Part shown: one piece after another, positions 59,901 through 64,000 of the stretch | How positions within the stretch are numbered: the first letter of the stretch is position 1 | Layout: every line of letters begins with the position of its first letter | Assembly: GCF_036588685.1 (NCBI RefSeq) | Contig: NC_086386.1 | Location: 49,399,878-49,463,877 of the forward strand | Reading direction: 5' to 3' | DNA length: 64,000 bases | Origin: Mytilus trossulus | Lineage: Eukaryota; Mollusca; Bivalvia; Mytilida; Mytilidae | Notes under the pieces: model-generated | Database searches by the model: none | The model's input: the letters and a program-made list of their open reading frames with translations, nothing else | What the model was told of the DNA's origin: nothing | Translations under genes and position numbers: made by a program

Positions 59901-62849
59901 CATTACTTTGTACATGTATGTCTTTGACTAAAACGGACAAATTCGAAACATCAGAGGATCTGACGTGTTTTGTGTGTGAGTCAACTAGAGAATTGGAATG
60001 TTCATTAATGGTATTCCTTTGAATTGGCTTTGTGGACTGACTCAAATCGGATTCAATCACATTGTAATTATCTAATGCTTCAGCTGAAGCTGTAACTTGT
60101 TTAGATTTTGATTTTAGAATGTCTGCGTACGATTTTGTAGACTTGTCAAGGACTTTGACATCTTTCTCGGTGTTTATGATACGTTTTCGCAAATCACTAA
60201 TTGACCTCGTGTGAGAACAACAATCAATATTTACTTTTTTGAGTTCATCGTCAAATTCTTTCAGTTTATCACTCATGATGTTTGTTTTTGTTTTTAGACT
60301 GACAACGCCTTGCGCTCGTGTATCACTTAGCTGGTTAATTCTACATGACTCAGATTTCACGCTTGAACGTAGTTCGTTAACGTCTAGTTTTACTGTTTTA
60401 AAGTCGTTTTTTATTTTGTTTACATCTGTCGTTAACTGTTGAATGCTGTTTTCGTATTCATCAAGTTTGTTTCGGAAAGTTCCTGAACTTTTTTCAATTT
60501 CTAATTTATTTGATTTGCAGATCATTTCCGCTTCGTGTGTAACGACACTCATGTTGTTAACTGTTTTAGCTAGGTTTTCGTTGTTATCTCGTAAGGATGA
60601 AATTTGATTCTGAAAGTTCCGTAACCGGTCATTGTTTTTCTGGTTAGCATTGACCAGTTGCTTGTTTTCTCGTACTAATACAGAGACGGTTTTATTCAGA
60701 TATTCGATTTCCTGAGTGTAGTCGCCTTTCAATGTATTAATTTCTCTTTCTATGCGCACGAGAGTCTCTTTCAGACACAAGTTCTGAGAAAATTCGCTGG
60801 AATGTGTTTGGTTATTTTCATCTGCTGTAGATATTTTTCGGGCACTTTGTGTATGCGAACGAGTATTAAGTGTTAATCTTAAATCTTCCGTATATTCTCC
60901 GAGTGATGCTAAATAAAGCGCATAGCAATCGCTACCAAGTTTGTTTTCAACTGATTCACCGTTAGGTTTTCTAGGATAAAGACGCTTTTTAAGAGTTGCA
61001 TTCAGATATGGAAAGTTATGTTGACATTTTGCAATTTCCAGAAGTGCGTAGCGAATGTCGTCAATTTCACAATGTGCGTTTTGGCATTTATCAATTAATT
61101 TAGACACAAAGCTGTCTTTAGGTAAGGATAAAAGTTCATCTTGGATAAATTTTATTATCGATTTTGTTATGCTTGTATCGTTGCTTATGTTGCTTGTGTT
61201 GGAAGGAACATCTATTATAATGTTTGTTTGTCTTTGTGACGAAAGAAGATCATCAAAAGGATCAAATTGACTATCTATAAAACTCGAGTGAACAAGTAGA
61301 TCGCTGGGTCTAAGTTCCGTTAGATTATTCATGATATATTAGATATGTTGTGAATCGCTGAAAACAGTTCACAGTGATCTGATTTTGAAAATCAATACAT
61401 GTTTATGAAGTAATATCTGTTGATGTTTTGAAATTCTTTTTATCAATATGGTGTTGTTGAATGTATGGAATGATCTCACCAAATTCTTGATCTTTGAAGA
61501 TGTATGAAAACTGTCCTTTTCTAGAATAATAACAAGAGCACATTAACAACACGTCCTTCACTAAGGGACATAATCCAATGCCCCAATGACACTATAATTT
61601 TCCATGTTCAATGGACGATGAAATTGGGTACAAAATCTAATTTGGCATTAAAATTAGAAAGATCTTACCATAGGAACATGTGATTTTAGTTTCAATTTGA
61701 TTGGACTTCAACTTCATCAAAAAATCCCTTGACCAAAAACTTTAACCTGAACTCACACTTTCATTTTCTATGTTAGGTGAACTGTGAAATTGGGGTTAAA
61801 AGTCTAATTTGGCTTTAAAATTAGAAAGATCATAAAGAACATGTGTACTAAGTTTCATGCTGATTGGACTTCAGATTCTTCAAAAACTACCTTGACCAAA
61901 AACTTAAACCTGAAGCAGGAGATACGGACGAACTATCGTAGGGGGGAAGGGGGCATGAAAAAAGTTATGCTTGAACTAATTGGCGATATCACCAATAAAT
62001 AAAATTTTCCATCACATGTTTATATTTACCTAATCCTAATCTTTCTGCATTCATACTGTCTAACCAAGACACATCAAGGTCATCAAGATCATACCGTACA
62101 ACTTGATCTGCTAACTGTTGCATCCCTGTCAGCTCATGGTCACCTTGTTTATAGCTTTCATCTTTACAACTGTGTAATAGTTTTCTAGGCCTGAGATAAG
62201 TAAAGTCAAAATCAAACATAATAAAAAGAATGATTAATAATACCAAACAAAAGTTTTATCAGACTGTAAATATTGCGAATTTTTAAGAAAGGACAAACAT
62301 GCACGATTAAAATTGCAATTTCAGGAAATCTGCATAGAGATTTTTGTATCATCTATATGAATGTGAGTTTATGCTATTGCAATACTCACCTAGTTGCAAT
62401 ATTTGCAATTATCAAAACCTTGCAATAGTTTTTGAATTTTTGAAAATACATTAATAACTTTGGCCTGTCAAAACTTACGTCGCATATATATTCATGCTGT
62501 TATGAATGCATAGAATGAATTTAAATGACACACACAAAATATGTTCTGACCAAACTTTGTAACCATAATACAATAGTTCATACAATGCTTCTTTATCAAT
62601 AGATTTACCACTGAAAACCTTTTATTAGTGTTTTCCCTGATATTCACCAGAAGATTTAGAAGTTATGAAGGTGAATTCTGAGACTCAACAATTTAAGCAA
62701 TGATGATTCAACAGCAGGGAAAAACGATTTCACAGTCTTAATCTATTATAGATTTGTTCAAGACTACCTTTCTTACCTCTATTACTACTTTTTACTAGAG
62801 TACTTACATTTTAAAATCTCCAGTTGTTTTTGCTTTTTCCCCATTCTCC
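46444..62849 (-). CDS. JADE-family PHD-finger protein, twelve visible exons, 5' end outside the window
   Basis: JADE proteins (JADE1/2/3; rhinoceros is the fly relative) are scaffolds of the HBO1 (KAT7) histone H4/H3 acetyltransferase complex in the nucleus. Exons: 62849-62808, 62190-62030, 55489-55431, 55045-54956, 53424-53362, 52824-52706, 52436-52331, 51804-51628, 51102-50966, 49862-49742, 48977-48852, 47991-46444. All junctions are GT-AG and the frames join to about 916 residues without a stop. Domains in order: the EPL1-type segment ([15 protein letters not shown]), a C4HC3 PHD finger (CEVC, CDGC, H, C, CRPC), an extended PHD (CILC to YCPRHS), the [10 protein letters not shown] and [20 protein letters not shown] segments typical of JADE, and a long Ser/Arg-rich tail. 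AATAAA on the minus strand lies near 46313. Introns hold a minisatellite and a LINE. Confidence 0.92.
48852..48977 (-). CDS. JADE exon with RQDLER motif
   Basis: Forty-two codons, phase 0. It encodes [15 protein letters not shown] and [15 protein letters not shown], conserved across JADE proteins. Confidence 0.87.
49742..49862 (-). CDS. JADE exon with YWKLKRK motif
   Basis: It encodes [20 protein letters not shown] and [13 protein letters not shown], matching the post-PHD helical region of JADE. Confidence 0.87.
50966..51102 (-). CDS. JADE exon, end of extended PHD and Ser/Pro linker
   Basis: It encodes [20 protein letters not shown] and then SPRK repeats and a helical end ([13 protein letters not shown]). 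The SPRK and SPPGSPRK motifs are likely phosphorylation sites. Confidence 0.85.
51628..51804 (-). CDS. JADE exon, extended PHD second half
   Basis: Fifty-nine codons with [20 protein letters not shown] and [19 protein letters not shown], carrying the Cys/His ligands of the second zinc knuckle. Confidence 0.88.
52331..52436 (-). CDS. JADE exon, extended PHD
   Basis: It encodes [20 protein letters not shown] and then a segment ending VTKISQIP, highly typical of JADE and BRPF extended PHD domains. Confidence 0.88.
52706..52824 (-). CDS. JADE exon, end of PHD finger 1 and start of extended PHD
   Basis: It encodes [18 protein letters not shown] and then [16 protein letters not shown]. The last ligands of PHD 1 and the first of the extended PHD are on one exon. 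Confidence 0.88.
53362..53424 (-). CDS. JADE exon, middle of PHD finger 1
   Basis: Twenty-one codons encoding [20 protein letters not shown] plus Q. It supplies the Cys pair and the His ligand. It is followed 3' by donor GTAAGG. Confidence 0.88.
53909..54773 (+). repeat. 24-bp minisatellite, about 36 copies, in a JADE intron
   Basis: The unit reads TCAGACATCTTATATGTCAT plus TATT, with common variants AAATGTC, ATGCC and ACACC. The period is a multiple of three, so both strands stay open: (HLICHYFR)n on plus and (MSEIMTYK)n on minus. Both frames are artefacts of the repeat, which lies between the JADE exons at 54956 and 53424. Confidence 0.95.
54956..55045 (-). CDS. JADE exon, start of PHD finger 1
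   Basis: Thirty codons, phase 0 at both ends. It encodes [19 protein letters not shown], which has the first two zinc ligands of the PHD finger. Confidence 0.88.
55431..55489 (-). CDS. JADE exon preceding the PHD finger
   Basis: It runs from acceptor TTTGCAG to donor GTATTT and encodes [18 protein letters not shown], joined by phase to GLG of the previous exon. The upstream intron of 6.5 kb contains the LINE. Confidence 0.8.
55766..55860. repeat. 95-bp target-site duplication, left copy
   Basis: It is identical over 95 bp to 61578-61672. Outside it, the left flank continues as the start of family C (ACAAGAATGTGCCC). Confidence 0.85.
56014..59466 (-). CDS. LINE ORF2 protein: AP endonuclease and reverse transcriptase, 1150 aa
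   Basis: The endonuclease motifs are WNCRG (8-12), SEHWL (35-39), GDFN (154-157) and SDH (239-241). Reverse transcriptase motifs follow: [24 protein letters not shown] (motif A), [14 protein letters not shown], and QADD at 733-736 in place of the usual FADD or YADD (motif C). Near the C-terminus is a CCHC-type finger, [19 protein letters not shown]. No RNase H domain is apparent. All catalytic residues are present and the frame is intact. The ATG immediately follows the ORF1 stop (TAAATG), suggesting termination-reinitiation. Confidence 0.9.
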   Translation of the reverse strand: MSLNIACWNCRGIMSAVPYLQEFLNDNKIDVICLSEHWLRKSQFHFLNSIDKQNYLVFGKCADEHCPEKYSFSARGGVAIMVSKTLSPYVTELVIDSNRICGIELKLPNLPSIFFLSIYLPAITQPNEAFVNELEYLMDIYKSYSNHGTVFILGDFNCKIGGPRYSFTQDRRSQLLESLLIDNNSISLHVQDFAKGPVCTFQSYEDGPKTGIDHIVTNNENTRDIYNVFVPDESIFNVSDHKPIACTLLIEQCHADSDNLYESVMADKVSWTKALETNSVNDYSFAVSQFLWSVQMPSQPATKEDIELYYKTIIVAIQKADKETLPHKQFVKHIKPYWTKVVDLSHKTMLNKRSLWILNGKVHDRSDQFFADYKHAKRTFRNEMDKAYNEHIMNIANRMEESIDNDQRYVWSVLKSRRKQKTFCRELNLNGVTHTNESEICEAWADHFESIFQFDSKLTNSANINLVKLKVNKIRQTQKEIKVPINPFEFEEIYNICKCLCNNKSTGLDNVSYEHIKYGGKTLQKHLCNLFNLIIQTRYTPLDWKTSVIIPLFKGGHKNKTDPNSYRGISLTSCIAKIFEKSLYPRFDSLHIKFPHQSQMAYQKELSSIHASFNLQEPIRHYIERNSDVIVVLLDSTKAFDTVWHDALLCKLHKYGVTGDLWLLIDEMYSEMRSSVLFNGRLSRWFELKRGVRQGGVLSALLYLVYINDLLCDIEDSKLGCVLLDISVSSSVQADDIALLSTTEKGMQHLINMCQTYSEKWAFKFSPTKSNVLHYSKKNKNVSSNLTLYNDIIPLVTSAKHVGILLNCKFRSMDQTLNACRVLRSTALSVLNSGIHPSILNPLTCSKIILQICYSKALYGCELWNNLTQTEITMLERSHRFVCKIIQGLPKRTRSDKCTSLLGWFSVESIINRCKLLFFGRLCRLKSSALPKRIMISRLMEFKHKCVPEQLGFIPDIYKAAEKYNITDYIVNFANTGSFPSKKLWSVIVNQNINASEETWWSYRISCDNDFYMFRRIHSAIKPHKAWTIAKQFPELRASAKYVIDLCSIVRYEDGHLLCDKCGKFFLNIVEHLLVSCDFIQDKRDDLWQDIININPIQFSVFMDSLSAHEFTTTILSCNTSYELENDELTFFSKTCVRHVEKICRDFYNR
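59467..61332 (-). CDS. LINE ORF1 protein, 621 aa
   Basis: It contains a long coiled coil (about residues 185-400, with heptads such as [20 protein letters not shown]) for trimerisation. The C-terminal fold is RRM-like ([10 protein letters not shown] to [14 protein letters not shown], about 530-615), which would bind the element RNA. The N-terminal third has no recognised domain. The frame is fully open. Its TAA abuts the ORF2 ATG directly. Confidence 0.8.
   Translation of the reverse strand: MNNLTELRPSDLLVHSSFIDSQFDPFDDLLSSQRQTNIIIDVPSNTSNISNDTSITKSIIKFIQDELLSLPKDSFVSKLIDKCQNAHCEIDDIRYALLEIAKCQHNFPYLNATLKKRLYPRKPNGESVENKLGSDCYALYLASLGEYTEDLRLTLNTRSHTQSARKISTADENNQTHSSEFSQNLCLKETLVRIEREINTLKGDYTQEIEYLNKTVSVLVRENKQLVNANQKNNDRLRNFQNQISSLRDNNENLAKTVNNMSVVTHEAEMICKSNKLEIEKSSGTFRNKLDEYENSIQQLTTDVNKIKNDFKTVKLDVNELRSSVKSESCRINQLSDTRAQGVVSLKTKTNIMSDKLKEFDDELKKVNIDCCSHTRSISDLRKRIINTEKDVKVLDKSTKSYADILKSKSKQVTASAEALDNYNVIESDLSQSTKPIQRNTINEHSNSLVDSHTKHVRSSDVSNLSVLVKDIHVQSNVVNPAPSTSIENKIKNTNNNISGNEQNTNIQVHFPTSMCNPTTVDNFRGFVKKTRLRVSRFYVGGIDKHNSCEESMREYLAARGVNVTHLRYFDKQNRRTASAQLNIDAQCESLIRDPSFWPEGIFLKEWLPWSVFLSSKTEHP
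61578..61672. repeat. 95-bp target-site duplication, right copy
   Basis: It is identical to 55766-55860. The right flank continues as the rest of family C (GGAACATGTGATTTTAGTTT). Confidence 0.85.
61578..61925 (+). repeat. Dispersed repeat family C, remainder of the copy split by the LINE
   Basis: Shared with 63483-63830: CATTTTCTATGT, TCTAATTTGGC, AAATTAGAAAGATCAT and TACTAAGTTTCA. Family C is also internally duplicated here (second unit about 61740-61910). The left part of this copy is at 55740-55860. Confidence 0.7.
62030..62190 (-). CDS. JADE exon with EPL1-type segment
   Basis: Acceptor TATCTCAG precedes 62190 and donor GTAAAT follows 62030. It encodes PRKLLHSC and [20 protein letters not shown], which align with the N-terminal region of vertebrate JADE1 that contacts HBO1. 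It enters in phase 2 and leaves in phase 1. Confidence 0.85.
62808..62849 (-). CDS. JADE 42-nt exon
   Basis: It lies between a strong acceptor (TTTTTTTTTCAG) and GTAAGT. In the frame required by the next exon it encodes [13 protein letters not shown]. It is poorly conserved, so confidence is lower than for the other exons. Confidence 0.6.
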
Positions 62850-63456
62850 CTGAAAAAAAAAGCAACTTTTATAATCAACATCTAATATAAGAATTAATAA
62901 TTCATGTATTTATATACATTTTAAAAGTATGTGTGTCATGGTCAATTTGAACAAAATTTTATCCCACGATTTACATTTATTTTTCTAGCATGGTCTATTG
63001 CTTCTTGTGTATTATACATTAGTCCCATTTGTTCAAGACTACATGTTTGCAATCTGAATCCAGGCTTATCAGTGATGTATATGGGCCAAAAATAAAATAT
63101 TGCTTGTTTCCCCAATCCAGACCAACTCGGCAAAAATGGTGCTACTGATAAAATGTTATTGTCACAACTATGTCAAATACTATTTTATTTATTTTTGGAT
63201 TTTCAGGCTTGCTAGATTGTCCACTAACGTTCAATCTTTTTGGAAAATAAAATCATTTCCCTACTTACCTACCCACACCTGGCTTGACAGGGTGGGGATT
63301 GGGGAAACAAACAATATATTAATTTAGGCCTTATGCAATGTTTTGTATAAATCCTGAATATCACAGATGGCTCATTTAAAAGAACATTCAAAGATAGACT
63401 GTGTTAATTATATAATTTGCATGCTTAAAATTGAGATAATGACAATGATAGATAGC

Positions 63457-63830
63457 TGTTTAACAATCAGTTACATTCAAAAACAAGAATGTGTCCCCAG
63501 TACTCGGATGCCCCATCTGCACTGTTTAACAATCAGTTTCTTCCAAAAACAAGAACGTGTCCCCAGTACTCGGATGCCCCATCTGCATTGTTTAACAATC
63601 AGTTACATCCAAAAACAAGAATGTGTCCCCAGTACTCGGATGCCCTATCTGCACTGTTTAACAATCAGTTACATCCAAAAACAAGAATGTGTCCCCAGTA
63701 CACGGATGCCCCATCTGCACTATCATTTTCTATGTCCAGTGGACTGTGAAAAAAGGGGGAAAATCTCTAATTTGGCATTAAATTAGAAAGATCATATCAT
63801 CCGGAACATGTATACTAAGTTTCAGTCTGC
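63457..63830 (+). repeat. 66-bp tandem repeat (about 4 copies) leading into family C
   Basis: Units of 66 bp begin TGTTTAACAATCAG and contain AACAAGAATGTGTCCCCAG and CTCGGATGCCCC (63457-63715). Each repeats the head of family C, and the last unit runs on into the body of family C to about 63830. The period is a multiple of three, so frames stay open by chance. Confidence 0.85.
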
Positions 63831-64000
63831 ATGGTTAGCCACTAGTCCGATGCCCCAGACTAATAAAATTTCATTCTGACTAGTAAGTTTTTTGCAAAAC
63901 CTTGTTTGAACAAATAAGAAACATGTCAGGGTATTGTTCTTTGGACTAGTAGTTGATCAAGTTTTTGGTGCAGACTGCAGTTTCTGATTAGACTTCAACT

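Larger units (their letters stand above)
55861..61577 (-). mobile_element. LINE (APE-type non-LTR retrotransposon), both ORFs open
   Basis: The element has a short 5' leader (61577-61333), ORF1 (61332-59467), ORF2 (59466-56014), and a 3' end with AATAAAG and a short TA-rich tail at 55861. It is flanked by perfect 95-bp direct repeats (55766-55860 and 61578-61672). It sits in the largest JADE intron, in the same orientation as the gene. The frames have no stops, so it is probably young. I place it among APE-containing, RNase H-less LINEs of the CR1/jockey/Tx1 kind; the clade is not settled. Confidence 0.88.

Noticed and set aside
62942-63133. Minus-strand frame with YITDKPGFRLQTCSLEQMGL, which looks protein-like
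   Set aside because: The possible donor after it is in phase 0, which does not fit the phase-2 entry of the next JADE exon, and no family was recognised. It could be a gene relic.
63240-63320. Possible further 5' JADE exon ending at a GTAAGT donor (minus strand)
   Set aside because: The phase would fit, but the peptide is not JADE-like, the acceptor is unclear, and the sequence shares an inverted repeat with 63098-63118.
63367-63786. Open frame of 139 codons with repeated ECVPSTRMPHLHCLTISY
   Set aside because: Product of the 66-bp tandem repeat of a dispersed element, not a gene.

Overview
The window looks like nuclear DNA of a bivalve mollusc, most likely a mussel close to Mytilus. The grounds are AT-rich sequence, spliced genes with long introns, gene families that are strongly expanded in bivalves (DZIP3-like HEPN proteins, Mab-21/cGAS-like proteins) and several short dispersed repeats that I associate with mussel genomes. 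The species call is inference; no database was searched.

Layout. (1) 0.9-12.9 kb, minus strand: a DZIP3-like HEPN protein (12932-11928), a coiled-coil exon built from 14-residue repeats (11359-11044), and two paralogous 72-nt phase-1 exons (8437-8366 and 931-860). The intron between the last two holds a 3.3-kb inverted-repeat element with a smaller transposon nested in it. (2) 13-25.6 kb: gene-poor, with dispersed repeats, a palindromic MITE and degenerate hammerhead-ribozyme motifs. (3) 25.7-29.0 kb, plus strand: two compact three-exon genes that I do not recognise. One (388 aa) carries an internal exon duplication; the other (128 aa) is made of three short exons. (4) 29.2-31.4 kb, minus strand: the large coding exon of a Mab-21/cGAS-like nucleotidyltransferase-fold protein with a TPR-like C-terminus. 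(5) 31.5-42.8 kb: a duplicated MITE, a diverged segmental duplication (about 32.3-34.4 versus 39.5-42.8 kb), a 3.1-kb element whose terminal inverted repeats contain a palindromic minisatellite, and a 32-bp minisatellite of about 57 copies. (6) 46.4-62.85 kb, minus strand: twelve exons of a JADE-family PHD-finger gene (HBO1 histone acetyltransferase scaffold), whose 5' end lies beyond the window. Its introns hold a 24-bp minisatellite and a 5.7-kb two-ORF LINE with both frames open, flanked by a perfect 95-bp direct repeat. (7) 63.4-63.8 kb: a 66-bp tandem repeat leading into another copy of the repeat family that received the LINE.

Functional theme: three of the five genes share phase-1 symmetric exons, and two of the five (HEPN and Mab-21) belong to families linked to nucleic-acid sensing or antiviral immunity in animals. 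The two unrecognised genes between them could belong to the same setting, but that is inference from position. Exon coordinates come from reading splice sites and frames by eye; they are internally frame-consistent but have no transcript support.
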